Position numbers and translations under genes: made by a program
NCBI GenBank assembly: GCA_003971905.1
Contig: RSEE01000079.1
Coordinates: forward strand, 248,001-312,000
Direction: 5' to 3'
Origin: Moniliella sp. 'wahieum'
Taxonomy: Eukaryota; Basidiomycota; Moniliellomycetes; Moniliellales; Moniliellaceae
Length of the DNA: 64,000 nucleotides
The notes under the pieces: generated by a model
Seen by the model: the letters and a program-made list of their open reading frames with translations, nothing else
What the model was told of the DNA's origin: nothing
The model's database searches: none
Shown here: one piece after another, positions 35,309-48,257 of the stretch
How the letters are laid out: each line of letters begins with the position of its first letter
How positions within the stretch are numbered: position 1 is the first letter of the stretch

Positions 35309-38300
35309 CCCCAGTTGGCCAGTGTCGTGCTGTGTTTCACAAAGCCACGCATGCACCAGCAGCATGCGCCATATAACGCATCACGTGTTGTTCGGCATAG
35401 ACGGATGTCTCACTCAATCCGGCGGAGCACGCGTGCACACATTGCACCGGCAACCCGGCCGCAGCCATCGGATCATCGGCGATCATCAATCAATCATCGA
35501 TCAGCAGGTCAACGAATGCCGATTACACGTTACTTAGGCGACTTCGTGATCACGTTGATCACGCGGATCACGGCATAACAGCACCCACCATCAGCGGCGT
35601 TCCTTTTGGTTTCCAATTTGAGCCCTACACTTGGCAAGACTATGCACCACCTCCTTTCGAACACTGATGCTCAGCAACTCGTCCTCAATCTGCGTCTCCG
35701 CACACTTTTGGTGGTGAGCTCACTATAATGAAAAGTATTTTTGCTACAGTCGTGGCCAACATCAAACGTGGGTAGAAACAGGATGACTAGTGACTAGGTG
35801 ACTAGGGACTGGTGTACCCTGTGGCTTCAAGCTTCACCCTTCAAGCTTCACCGGTCACCTGCCACTCCATGGAGGGTCATCAATATCAATCTCTCGGCCA
35901 TCCGTCCCGCTGACGCGCTGAGTCCTGCTGAGCCTCGGGCCTCAGGCTGAGGGGTCTCATGGAGCTTGAAAGGCCTCGGCTTTATCCCGATACTCAAGCT
36001 TCATGCCACAAGTCATCCATATATCCAAGGCATTCTAGGCCATAATATTACAGCAAGTTCGATCCGTCGTCTTTTAGAAGAGAGTGCCATCTAAAACCCA
36101 CGCCGATTGGTATCGCCACTAATGGGCGTCTGTTCCTGGGGGCTCTCTCCGTCACTAGTCACTCCACTGGCCCCCAAATTGGGTGAAACCGTAGTGAGGA
36201 TCGATGAAGACTGTTACGGGCGACGGCGGGAGTGTGGCCGAGCCCGCCCGAGTCCATCCTCTCCCCTTGTCTCCCTTGCCTGGGGAAGGTCTACGCTAAG
36301 ATTAGTAGGGTGGCTCGACTGAGATCTAAACGTTGAACAAACCCATGCACTCTTGCGTGCAAATGGGCCATGTTCTTCCCATCGATCTAAGTAACTAGTC
36401 CACATCACTTTCGTGCGGCTATATGTGGTCCGTGCTTGAGCTTCTGAGTTCCTGATTTCGTATCCTACTTGAATTATTTGGTCTTTGGTCTAGGACGCAA
36501 GTGAGCCGTAAGTTGAGTCTCCGGATCTGGACGTCACACAGTTTTCTGATCTGTGAGCGTCTCGTGTGAGATTCTCTCCCCAAGCCTTATATACGTTTCT
36601 ATAGCTGAGGGCAGAGAGCCTGTGCCCGTTCCCTTGGGCGTTTGACTGTTCTTGTTCCTGGCAGAGTGAGGGATTCTTTCCCTATTTGGTCTGTGCACCT
36701 TTTTGGAAGCCACTGATCTCGATTCCTTTCCCCTTTCTGCGTTGGGTTGTCTATCCCTTATAGATCCTGTGCCTGTATGACCGCGGTTTATCACCCACGG
36801 TCCATAATGTTCCTTTCCCCCGAGCGGGTCATTTCCTCGTCATTTCCTCGTCATATCCTTCGTCTACTTCGTCTACTTCGTCTTCGTCTTATTCCACATT
36901 TCGTCCTTCCTCCCGTTTTTCGTCCTTGTGCAAGATCCTTCTCCAATCCATCGTTGATCCACCAGGCAACTCCCATGCTACTCTTATATCGGTCACCAGC
37001 ACAGTCCCTCCGACCTGCTTCCAGCAACCACACCTCCTGGTTTTTCCGTATACTTTCGCCTGGGCATCTATTGCCGTAATAGATTGCCAGCGTTAGTCAG
37101 TCTCTCCTGTACGGATCCTGAGGAGATTCTAGAAAAGTTGAGATGGTCTGTTAGATGGGACCTGTCCTGTTCGGTATTTGCCTGATGCGCCAGTCTTTTC
37201 CGGCCAACCCTTCAGGACCGGCCTCGTCCCTCCGAGAGGAATCACCCCTATTAAACTACGGGTCGGGTTCCATCTGTCCGGGGTTACCCGCCCATGACAA
37301 AGGTGGTCTACACACAAAATGCGACCAGCCATATCCGGTAGATATTATCCGACTCTGAGGCTGATGAAGTATGAGGCGTTGAGACTTTTGAGCTTGAGCC
37401 CAAGGCGTTCAAGACTGACATCTAATGAATATAAAATGCATATATTAAATCCACTTCTGTCCCTGAACCGTTGAGAAGCCATTTGTTCTCATGATGATGT
37501 GGTACTAATTCCTCTGGGAATAGTGTTCGAGCTCGAGATCCTGAGGAAAACCATCCGTACTGTTGTTGGGCTGGTGGGAATGTGGCACCACCCCGTGGGC
37601 TAGTTCCACAGGTAGCCCAAACCTGCAATGGTTAATTCCCTTGTTGATTCTGTCCAAATCTCATCCAGGAGGACAAGAATATTCTCTTGCCTCTGTAGCT
37701 CATGTACAATGCCATGGAGATATACACACTCATTAGATTGCCTGTTGTTTGGGCTTCTATAGATTGCGTTGACGACGACCAGCGGTAGAGATCCAATTAG
37801 CCTTAATGTGTGAGTGATCGGGCAAACGCACTCAGTGTATCCGGCCGGTGCATTCCGGACCTTCCACAGGCTTCCAGCCTGAGTGGGAGCTTCCCCCAGC
37901 CCACAGGTGCAGTTTCTCTGTAGCTCCGGAATACTATCTCCCTTTCGTAGCGAGCCTAGCGCCAACACTGTTGACTATTAGGCTCGTGACTGATAAGGAT
38001 TTAGACATGCTTCTCTTTGAGGAAAACGTGAATAATCTAACCCAGGAGACACAATGTTCGAAGCCTCACAACGATGTGCTACAGGAGCCGCTCTCCGAAC
38101 CGCACGATAAGACAATCAGGTACACCTATAGCATCTCCCAGAACTTCAGCTGCTTCAACGCGCAGGGTTATACAGATTTGGCACCGATGTTAGGCTAAAG
38201 TTGGGAACCAGCTCAGCATGTTGAATGATGATACCCTCCCAAACTTAGCTATGTCCTCGCCAGTTCTTTACCCAGGCGCATGCAATCTAGAGAGGCCCCA

Positions 38301-38654
38301 TGCCTATCTCGTTCCACAATGAGCTACACGATGACCTCACTTACTCACTGCTGCAGGCTGGTATCGAGGCGCAGTGATACCTTGCGGCATGCGCTTTCAA
38401 CACTATGGTGATCCATGCAGCACCCAACTGGTACAAGTACATCATTGGCGAGTGTGCAGGGTTAGATTGAGGGGAGGAAAGACCCTGCAGGTGGCACTCA
38501 CACCGGATGGGGGATGGGCGTTGAAAGAAAGTGTGAGTGGGAGAAGATCGCGAAGGGATATGGGGATCCCCGGGAGCCCAGCGTTGGATGATATGAAAAG
38601 AAAGCAAGGGAGGTATAGTGCCAAAAGCGAGTCAAGGGCTTTGCACTTCCAGAG
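35309..38654. other. 3.3 kb without a recognised gene
   Basis: AAGCTTC and CTAG-type heptamers occur at 35782-35855. A CTTCGT tandem run lies near 36838-36890. A minus-strand frame at 37600-37968 (with NILVLLDEIWTES) and a plus-strand frame at 37848-38198 are the longest, but neither matches a family I know and no start, splice or domain evidence supports them. Part of this may be decayed retroelement sequence. Confidence 0.4.
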
Positions 38655-39573
38655 TTAGCCAAACCTTGTAGATGTAATCTGTTGGGAGCCATGGTCAGTA
38701 TAAGGGCCTCGCCAGCATGGAAAAATGGACTGATAGAACGATACAAGGGTGAAGATAGCGCCGGCAAAGAAGATGATGTTGTCTTGGATGCTCCTCCGCT
38801 CAACGTAACCAATCACCTTACGTGACAGGCCCAGAGTGTTGGCTGCATCCAAGAGACGCCTGCGGTGCCTTTAAGAATATGCCGTTGCTCGGTCGATTCT
38901 CCCACCTTCTCGTCCCTGGAGATGAAGGCATCCAACTGAGCTTCGGTCTGCTCAATGAAGCTGTGTTCCCGCAAGCATGTGCCTCACGTGCGGATCCATT
39001 TCCAAACATGGCCGCCGCTGACGCGTTCATCTTGTAGGCGGCGCGCGTGTCGTCCCAGCGGCGTAGGAACCATACCCGCCGTACCCGACATAGCTGCTGC
39101 CGGGGAGTAGCCTGCATATCCCCGTACCCATACGGAGACGATGTGCCTCCAATCTGCGATACGGACGAGACCGGGTGTGGGGAAGGAGCAGGGGAGGGGT
39201 TCCTGCCCCTGCTCCGATGTTGACAAACGCGAGCATGGAGTGCATTCGCAGTGGGGGCGGCAGCACCAAGGGCAGTGGCGCTACAGCAGTGTAGGCCGGG
39301 CTGCAGAGGCCGCCGCTGATACTAGCGCGGATACGCGGTTTCGCAGCTCATCTTCTTCTCGGCGAAACTCTTTGAGGCGGGCAAGCGCCTTCTGCTGTTT
39401 GGAAAAGACGAGTTCACGCTTAGCAAGACGCTCGTATTCGTCCAGTGTGGCGCCCAACGCATCAAAGCGCGCGTCGAGGTCGGGCGGGGGAGAGTCTCGC
39501 GAGACTCAATGCGAGCAAGGTCGTTTTTGATGCTGGTCACATCGCGCAAGGCCGAGTTGTACGCCGCATTCAT
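38655..39573 (-). CDS. BOS1: Qb-SNARE Bos1/membrin
   Basis: Bos1 is the Qb-SNARE for ER-to-Golgi vesicle fusion, anchored in the Golgi/COPII vesicle membrane. The start at 39573 gives MNAAYNSALRDVTSIKNDLA. The N-terminal helices continue through one or two single-base losses (ELVFSKQQKALARLKEF). The SNARE helix reads SFIEQTEAQLDAFI and then EQRHILKGT, and LLDAANTLGLSRKVIGYVER lies next to the membrane. The anchor is NIIFFAGAIFTLVSFY. The last codons are ambiguous: a reading without splicing runs to a TAA near 38655, while the family normally stops a few residues after the anchor. An intron starting GTATCG inside the anchor codons is possible. Confidence 0.82.
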
Positions 39574-39677
39574 CGCAGGCGATGGCGGGCACGGCTGCCA
39601 AGATGGCTGGGACGACGTGGAGCTGCGGCAGACGATGGCTAAAGGTTGAATCTTAAAGGTTGAAGGTTGAAGGTTCA

Positions 39678-39702
39678 GCCGATCATCGATCATCGATCAT
39701 TG
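39678..39702. repeat. ATCGATC heptamer array
   Basis: GCCGATCATCGATCATCGAT followed by CAT: the unit is the palindrome ATCGAT plus C. It lies about 105 bp upstream of the BOS1 start. Confidence 0.85.
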
Positions 39703-39954
39703 GTCGCAGAGCATGCGTGTAACCAAGGGCTTACGCTTTGCAAGGCTGGGCTGCACCTGCTGCACCACCCCCCATCCAACCCCAGATTCGGTGGGGCGCG
39801 GGCGAATAGATGCGCAAAATCCGCCCCGCCTCGTCTGTCTCGATCATCGATGATCCGTCCATCACGTGCACCAGGCATTCCCTACGCGCCCGCCCTACTT
39901 CCCATCAACCCGATTGGCCTTATTGTAACACCTGAGGGCCTGAGGCCTGACTAG

Positions 39955-40211
39955 TGCTAGAGTGCGACTTGGGAGCACTCGCGATCCTATGATCAGCTGC
40001 AAAGCAGCCTTCAGACAAGGCGTGAAGGCAAAGTGGTGAGCCACAAGTCTTCAAACAACGTCTGAAGGGAAGGAAAAAGGAGAGAGAGAAGAGAGATGGA
40101 GCGAGCAGGGCGTGCGTGGCCTGCGAGCGGAACTCTTCCGCTCGGCTAGGCGAGCGTCACCGATCCATTGAGGGCCGCGCAGGAGAATCCTAGTAGCAGT
40201 ACCCTCTAACA
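39955..40211 (-). mobile_element. Solo LTR, copy 2, inverted, with 5-bp target duplication
   Basis: The 257-bp element reads TGCTAGAGTGCGACTTGG at its left end and CCCTCTAACA at its right end, the reverse complement of copy 1 at 9356-9609. It is flanked by perfect 5-bp duplications ACTAG (39950-39954 and 40212-40216). The reconstructed empty site is TGACTAGTGAC, so it landed inside a CTAG-type palindromic heptamer. Confidence 0.9.
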
Positions 40212-40216
40212 ACTAG

Positions 40217-40890
40217 TGACTCGGGCCTGGAGTCCTGAATATTGAATCCTGAGTGGGGATGACCAATTAAAGTCTAGACATTCAAGGTATAGCCAAAAGG
40301 AGGGGACGGACGTCGCAACTATACCGTGGGCGCATAGTTGAGTTTCTTTTCATCATTATAATCACATCTTGCCCTTTTGCATCCTTGACGTGTGCGATAC
40401 CGATCCAAATCCAAATTGTTATTGTGAGCAGGATCCCATTCCGCTAGGGTCAAGGTGACATGGAGTCCCGTTCCCCTAGGAAACGTGGGAGATATGGTCA
40501 AAGAGTCGAACGGACGACATCAACAGAAAAAGGGCGGCCCCTGCGAGGCTTTTTTGACAGCAGCGTGACAAAAGGACACACCAGGAGCGACGGGGAAGCA
40601 CTTGCGACCGAATTGCACGGAGCAGCTTGCGCGCCTTGCTTGAAGTTCTTCAGCACAAGCCGGAATGCCGGCCTGGTGGATGAATTGATGGCCAGAAGGA
40701 GAAAGCCTGCGGGGCCGCGAGTTGGTTGAAAAGCTTGGGATGGAGAGCCTTTGGGGGTGACCTCTGGAGCGCAGCGATGGAGTGGGAGATGGACTTTTCG
40801 TACTCGGGAAGGCTGTGATTTAGGTGCTGTATAGGTGGATAAACGCAATTCAGCGGTTTCGAGAATCTCGATAACTACCTCTCCGCCTTG
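40217..40890. other. Intergenic, downstream of the TOR-family gene
   Basis: Antiparallel frames at 40460-40848 have no family signal. The interval separates the LTR from the TOR-family stop codon. Confidence 0.4.
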
Positions 40891-43800
40891 TTACCAGAAA
40901 GGGCACCAGCTGTGCATCCGTTCAAGCACAGAATGTCAAAAGACAGTTAGCGAGCTCGACTCAAACGATCGCACTCATTCAGCACACGCTGCTCTACATC
41001 TCGGACATCATCAACCACGGAGCTCACGTACCCAAAGTATGCGCCCGCTAGGTTGGTCACAGAAGTCGCTTGTGCAATCAAGAGCTGAATCTGACGCTCG
41101 ACTGGAAGAGGCCCGTCGGTATCAAACTCAGTCCCCTCCAACTTGCTCCCCACGCGGGATATTCTTTCCATGGCCCGAACGTTGCGCAAGCCAGCACCGG
41201 TCAAAACATCCTCTTCATTGTATCGGTCCATCCCTACCGCATCCAGCCCTGCCCCATTCCCATCGACAAACCTCCAGCCCACGAGGGGGTCATGGACAAA
41301 TGCTTCAAGCAGTGTGAACACGCCTTCTTTGCTTCCTCGCATCACCTTCATCACTTTCTCGGCCGTGATACCGAACGTGCCTCGGACACCACCAATGCCC
41401 ATGGCCTTGACGAGCATACGGGTGAGACGGATGGGAACCTTTCCGGCAAGTGAGGTCGCTGCATTGCCGTTTCAAAGCAATCAGCAAAGTCAACATGCAC
41501 CACCTCCCCCGTATAGCGATCAAGGAGAAGATTACCCGGGTGCCGATCTCCCAATCCCAGGATGTATCCGGCCATGGAAGATACAGCGAGGGAATGTGTA
41601 TAGTTCAGTCTCCTTTCATACCAGACCGAGCTGTTGGGTGCGTGAAGCCACATGATGTTGTATAGGTCGTCCCCTTTGGTCCTGGACATAGCCTCATTGA
41701 AGGCCTCCACCTGCTGCAGTAGAGGTAGTTTACCGTAATCAGGCGCAAATTGAATCATGATCCGAGGCTCCATATCATACTGAATGTGGGCTCTTTTCCG
41801 GTATTGGCGGATGGCGGTGGTTAAGGTGTCAGTGCTACCCACCCATCCTTGCATCCCGGTACTGGGAGAAAGAGGGATGACGGGAAAGCGGCGCATACGC
41901 AAGCCTCTCTTTCCCGTCTCAAGACTCTGGGCCAAAAGCTTGTTGACCAAGCCAAACAACTGCATCACTCTCTCGTCTTGGCGCATGTCTTCATGCCCTT
42001 TGAGGAGGTAAAAGTAAGAAACACCGTCGCTACCCTCCAACTCAATCTTGCGAGGGCGTTGCTTCGAGAGAATAATGTCCACAGATGGTGAAATCGACGA
42101 ATCAAAGTCGAAGACTTGCCAGGCTTGTCTCGTCCAGGAAGCCAAAGATCGAGACAGTTTAGCCTGAGAAGGGAGGGGGCGCACTTCCAGCTTCAGGGTG
42201 AGGGACGACGAATCCGTCCACCTGTTGATGCGGTGGAAGACTCGACGGTAAAACGACCTTGCGTTTTCTAGGTCTCGTATGTCCCCATACTGGCGATAGC
42301 GACGGGCAAAGGTGCGCCTCTTCCAGGTCGCTTCCATTGGCTCGAATGAAAAGCTCTTCGTCATCGGTTTGGCAACCCTTATCCATCATAGCATGCAACC
42401 CCTCTAAAGTAAGCAAATCGTTCACAGGGTCTTGTTTAGACAACTGCAAGATACTCAAGGTCTTGAGATTGGCCAACCATAACTCTGACCAGAAACAGCA
42501 AGGCGAATGAGCTCATGGGAGACCAATGCAGCTTGGTTCACCATTTCTGGATAGCGGTCGCGGTCGCGGATTGAGTCGATCACATCTTGAGCGACCACGG
42601 TGCGGGAAAGGACATTGCTTTTGGTGGCCACCAAAAGGGAGTAAATCAATGCTTGTGGATGAGTCACGCCGATACTGCAGAGGAGTAACTTGATCTGGTT
42701 CCTGATGCGCCACTTGCTAGTGCCGATGCGAGCAACGATTTGAGGAATCACGTCCAGCCAGGTTTCCACTTTGACGGCAGCGAATCCATTAATGATGGCT
42801 CTCGCGACCATTACCTCTTGCCCCCAGCTAAACCACAGTGAGAGAAGGTGAAGGCGGTCTTGTAATGCATCCTTTCCCAGAGCAATAACGCGAACGAGCC
42901 CGGTCATTGCAGGGACAACGCTTGTAGCAATGGACACCTCCGCGCCTTCCTCGATCCGCTTCTGGAGGATTTCCATGTTGGCCTCGGCCCAGTAATGCCA
43001 CGCCTTTTCCCAGCCTCCGTCCAGCTCAGTCGCTCTTCGGAAAGAACCCAGCACATCACTCATAACTGGCTCTATCGCCCACTTCCCAGGTTCCGCAAAG
43101 GTCTTCTTCCACGCCTTGCTTGGTAAAGCAGTGTGCCAGCAAGTTAAGGATTTCCCTCTTGGCTGCTTGAGACCGAAGGGCGGGTCGCCTTCAATTTGAC
43201 TCTGGGTGATGCTTCAGGGCCAAGAACGGGGATCCGGGCCTCCAAGTTGGTGGTAAAAGTGCAGAGATCGGAGAGGATGGTTAGGCGCTCTTGAGGGTGG
43301 GCGGACCAACGTAATTTGAGGTGGCATATGACACGGCAGGGGGTACGCTTAAAGACGTGTAGAGGTCCAATCCGATGTGTGCGTCCGTCGCATCCTCTTC
43401 CACTCCCATCAACTCGAAGAGGTGCTGCGAGCCAAAGTCATTCGTCCCTTTTCCGGCATAAATTGGCAAATTTGATCCAGGCCACTGGATCCTCCCTGGG
43501 GAGTAACGACCAAATTGCGCACGGATAGAACTGTTGCCACATCTCACATCGGGTTGGCACCTCTGGAGACGCTTGAACCAGGTACGACGTATTGCCGCTT
43601 GCCGTTCAGTATCGCCAACACAGCCTTGTAGATCAACACCTCCTCCAGCTCGGCCAAAATCTGGGTGCGTACCACTGAACGATATGACTGGTGTACCCAT
43701 CGGATAACATCAGTCCGAGCTCTGATCGGGCCAAGTCACGCGCACGGTTAATGTGCTTGCGAGCCTTCTCGGATTGTCCCCGGTGTGAAAACAAATGGCG

Positions 43801-46800
43801 CGGTAGAAGAGAGCGGTCTTCGGAGTGGGGGGGCATATGCTGGGTGAATTGTCGAATGCATCCCATTGTTGCTGAAGCCAAGCAGTTCGCAGCGCGAGAC
43901 GAGCCAACTCCTGAATCTGCTCTCCGCTCACATCTTCATATTCGCATGCCTGCTGAATTGAGATTAGGTTTTGGTGCAGGCCTAATGCTTGAAGGCAGCG
44001 CATCTTACCTATTGGGTAGACATCTGCACTGCCCATGAGTCTCGACCTCTTCGTCCCCACGCCCTTGATACACAGTCAGGGCTTGGTCCCACTCATGCAG
44101 CTTCTCATACCACTTCCCCATTTCGTGCAGGTCGCCTCCCTGTTCATCTTGGACCAGGTGGATCGCACCCACCGCACTGCCTGTCTCGCCCAACCGAGCG
44201 GTGATCTCGATGAGCGAATCCAACACCGACTTGTCCTGGTGGACTGTCAAAAGACTCAGCCAAATGCAACGCTTGAGCGTAGTAGCCGTTATCAAATGCA
44301 GTAACCCACAGGTATAGGTCTCGAGGGGACGGCTTGATCCGGCGTTCAACCAACTCAGCCAATTGGAGGAGGATGTGTATAATGTGTTCCGGTGCCGTTT
44401 GGACTCGAACACACCCATGACAGTTGCTGAAAGTCATCGACGTAGGCTCGTAGGGCACTGTGGCAAGCGTCAAAGATCATTGGAGCATTTGAATAGCCAA
44501 TGGAGGATGTACAGCAGCGACAGCAGGCACGCACGCACCGCAAGGGAAGGCGCTCCATAAGAACGCCTCAGCCATACCTTTCATCCACTGTCCCGTCTTC
44601 ATTAGTGACGAGGTTCAACCTGCCACGCTTGTCGGAGGCGATTTGCATTCGGCAATACCGGTTGCTTTGTCGGGGGCAGTTCTTGGGGGGACAGAAGGGT
44701 TTAGGGAGAAGTCGCGGGTCGGCTTTTCCCCATTGAGAAGTTTGGCCACTATCATCTCGTACAGTGGATGCTTGAAGTAGTGGTTCCTTCTGGCTTGCTC
44801 GACCTTGGGTGAACTTAGGTAGCCTTGACCCAGATGACTGCAATGGTCGACAGTGCATCCATTGCAGTCAACCTAGCCCATCGCTTGAGTTCGGGTCTGC
44901 CAAGACACGTACCAACATATGAATGTGACCTCCCGACATGAGGGACCAATCGAGGACAGATCGAGCTGATTCAAGGTGACAATAGCTTTCTCGCGCACTG
45001 GATGAGGAGAGGCCAACATCATTGATCATGTTGCGAAGCACCGTTATGACGGGGAGGCGGTACTCGTTCACCGCTGCGCCCATCAATGTGAGGGTGTGAA
45101 GGATCTTGATTAACAGTTTTGATGCACTGGGGGAGTTTCCAGTCGCCGTGCTTAGTTCACCGAGAAGAAGGGGCAATAGACAATGCATATGTTCGCTGAT
45201 CTCTCGGCCAACGGAAGCGCAGAGAGCCTCGATGCACGACACATAGATTGGCGGGAGATATTTGTGTCCCAGTCATGAGAGATGCTGTCAACGATGCTGG
45301 ACATAAATGCCCGCGTATGCAACTTCGCCACTGAGATCAGTTGGCTAGCTGCTCGTAATAAAAGCTTGCCCTCCCAGGGACTGTAGAGATTTTCAGAAGG
45401 AAGGCGGGAACAACTTGGTTCAATTTGGAAATGGCTACTCCTCCGCTGCGGAACATGAGCATCAGTGTCTCTGCCACAGCGCGGTGGACGGTGTTGGCCA
45501 GAGCCATGTCGTCCCAAATGCGAAGCAAACACGAAACGGCCGCGTGTTCGAGATAGTCTGGACTGTCAAATCCATCTACAACCCCAGCATCAAAGATCCC
45601 CAAGTCGGAGCCGGGGTCGGGGGGCATCACGAACTCGTCGTCTGGAGCTCCAATTCATCCTGTATCGAATATGATAGGTTAGTGGAATCAATGGGGACTG
45701 TGTGATAGCCTTAGCTATGCCGACTTACCTTCAACCAGTTGGGATCCACCGCGCCAAGAAAGCCGACTGCACGGCTGATATCACGAGGTGTTGTAGTATC
45801 AGTTGATGCCTTGAGGATTTGTCCCAGAGCACCCAAGAGGTACTTATACTGAGTTATAGGCTGCACCATGGAGCCTGTGCTAGATGCAATCCAGCGAGGG
45901 CAGCGATAGCGGCATTGCGTCCCGGTAATTCTCCTTGCTTCTTCTCTTGGTTATCTTCTGGACTATTCCCGTCATCAAGGGACGAGCGTTTGGAGCAAGC
46001 TCGGTTCCACATAAGCGCGCCAGTTCACCTATACAGACGAGGGAATTGCAGGCCACTTGGGAGACGGGATGGTCAAACTTGGCCATAATCACGGGTATGA
46101 TTGTGTTGACATACCGCCGTGCAAGCGGAGAAGAAGCTCGGATAATCATGGTGAGCATAATGATCGCCTCCTCTTGGTTCGTGGGGTGTGGAGATACTTC
46201 AGCCTCGGTAAGGAGCTGGGCAAGGGTACTGCGTGTCATGGAGGCAATAGCGCCAGGATTGATGGCACCCAATCGCGACATGATTTTAAGCGCCTCCACA
46301 CGCACAGCGAAGTTCGGGTCGTTTACAAGAATGAGGATTGAACGGGCAAATTCTGGTTGCAGCAAGTACATGTCAAACTGGGGACCTAGTTGCTGAAGGG
46401 CCTTTACTCGTAATCATTCTCAGGGTCCATGACCGCGACGGCCATAATCTTGTCGAGGGCGTCGTCGATGATCTCGGTAAGGCGTAGGCTGTTCCCCGAC
46501 TTTGCCGGAATCTTGGCACACATTTCCGAACAAGTTTCCAGGGCCTCTTCTCGAATAGCATTGTTTTCGCTGCTCAGGTATGGAAGCACCCCATGTACCG
46601 CAAACTCTGCCAAAATATGACCTGACAGGTCAAATACTCGTAAGGAATATAGTGCCGCGCAAACCAACCCGGGGTCGAATAGATGAGAAGGATTCCTGCT
46701 TTTCATCGCTGTACTGCCCACTTCCACATTGGGAGACGAAGGAGATCCAACTGGTCGGAACGGTTTCCCTACTAAAACCAACGAGACCTTGGTGAGCGCA

Positions 46801-48257
46801 CGGCTTTGAGCCTTGTTTAAAATCGAAGGAGCTGAAGCAACAATTTTGTTGAGAGCGTCGGCCCAGTTCCTGCTCAGGCTCACATCCAACAACATCAAGC
46901 AGCCACCCATCCAGATGTGACCCAAAATAGTCACTATCGGATTGGGCCATACACCCGAGTGTCCTGATGGCCGAGTCAACCGTCTCCTTCGACGCCTTGG
47001 ATTGGTTTGGATAACCTCTTTGATGCACAACATGATAGGTACCATATAGTCCCGGATGAGAGAGCCTTCCGCCTGAACCACGTCGGAAAATGTGTCAAAC
47101 ACATGTTCAGCCCGAATCCGAAAGCGCCCGGCACGTTTCTCGCCTTCCTGCAATGCTGCGGCCAATTCATCCACCACATAACCCAGATGATGCGTAGCAA
47201 AGGAGACCTTGTCACAACGGGCAAAAATGGGGACAAGATCTGTAAAGATGGTGATCCATATGGAGTGATGGTGCTCGATTTGAGTTAAGGAAAAGACCAT
47301 GGTGGTGAGGTCGAGTCGTATTTGTGCATTATCAAGTCGGGGACAACCTCGAAAAGTGTCTTGATGCACAATAGACTCCCATGGAGTGCTGGGAAAACCG
47401 TGTCATCTCTTGACCCGGTTAGCCACGTCTCAGCAGCGTGGTGCAACTGCAATACCAACGAGCGTAAAGTAATGGCGTTCAATCGCTCGTGAAGGGCCTG
47501 GAGACACTGGCCAAGCATCTCACTGGCGGCTTCTCGCAACCAGGTTGTTGAATCAATGAGGGCTGGCCAGAGTTTGTTGATGGCGGAAGTCAAAATGTGT
47601 GAGAATGGTTCGGCATGATGCTGGCTAGTGATCCCATAACGACAACAGCACCATAACGGTCATACTTGGTCGTTAAGGGATCCTCCAACCGCTCGAGAGC
47701 CCAGCCTCCGATGTAGTCCACGATGCTTCCAGCGTCTAGAGAAGAATCAAACTTGAGGGTACATGACCTTGGGGATGGAATCCGAATGATTAGTATACTA
47801 TGTTCTGATACAAGAGGGGGACATACAGAGAGCAGCGTTGGCAGCATGGATTACGCTCCGGTTGCGAGTTCCAAGACTGATGCGGATGACACGTAGTTGG
47901 CGATATAGGAAACTGGTGTCCAACAGGTCGGCAATGCTGGAAACGGCAGTCATTGCGCCAAGGCGGGATTGAGTAGAGCTGCCAGATGATCCGAGACGGT
48001 GGATCTGCTGTGCCAAGATAGAGTAGAATTCTTGAGAGTACAAGCCATCTCTGGAGCTATTCTCGTCCGCAAACGAGGCAACGACGGTCTGGACAAGACT
48101 TTCGCAGCCTCTGGGCGGCATCCTGACGACGGGAATCGCTAATATCCTGGAGAGCATCGAAGATGAGACCGACGGTAGCGTGCTCGTGTTTGACTGCGGA
48201 GGCATCTGCATCACAGCGAAGAAGACAAAGAGCGCTGGTGGAGCGTGCTGGGGCCAT
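40891..48257 (-). CDS. TOR: TOR-family PI3K-like protein kinase
   Basis: TOR kinases form TORC1/TORC2 and couple nutrients to growth. HEAT repeats span about 44500-48200 (for example IFDALQDISDSRRQDAAQRL, with TTWLREAASEMLGQCLQALH further on). The FAT domain follows (GGWEKAWHYWAEANMEIL). The FRB region (about 42200-42510) contains SHELIRLA and LEGLHAMMDKG. The kinase (about 41350-42080) has SKQRPRK, LLKGHEDMRQDERVMQLFGL and GLGDRHPGNLLLDR. The final exon of 19 nt (40891-40909), after a 122-nt intron (40910-41031), completes the FATC end YFGWCPFW. Unusual residues: DFG reads DFA (Ala codon 41483-41485), and the FRB tryptophan equivalent to human W2101 is Arg (42257-42259). Many single-base frame breaks occur outside the kinase core. 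The start at 48257 is tentative. Confidence 0.88.

Noticed and set aside
37600-37968. Minus-strand frame with NILVLLDEIW resembling a STAND/NB-ARC Walker B motif
   Set aside because: No P-loop precedes it, the GLPL-like SLPLVV comes before rather than after it, and no start or repeats are found. Chance similarity is more likely.
40891-48257. The many open frames as several separate genes
   Set aside because: They follow the HEAT-FAT-FRB-kinase-FATC order of one TOR protein, with gaps explained by introns and single-base losses.
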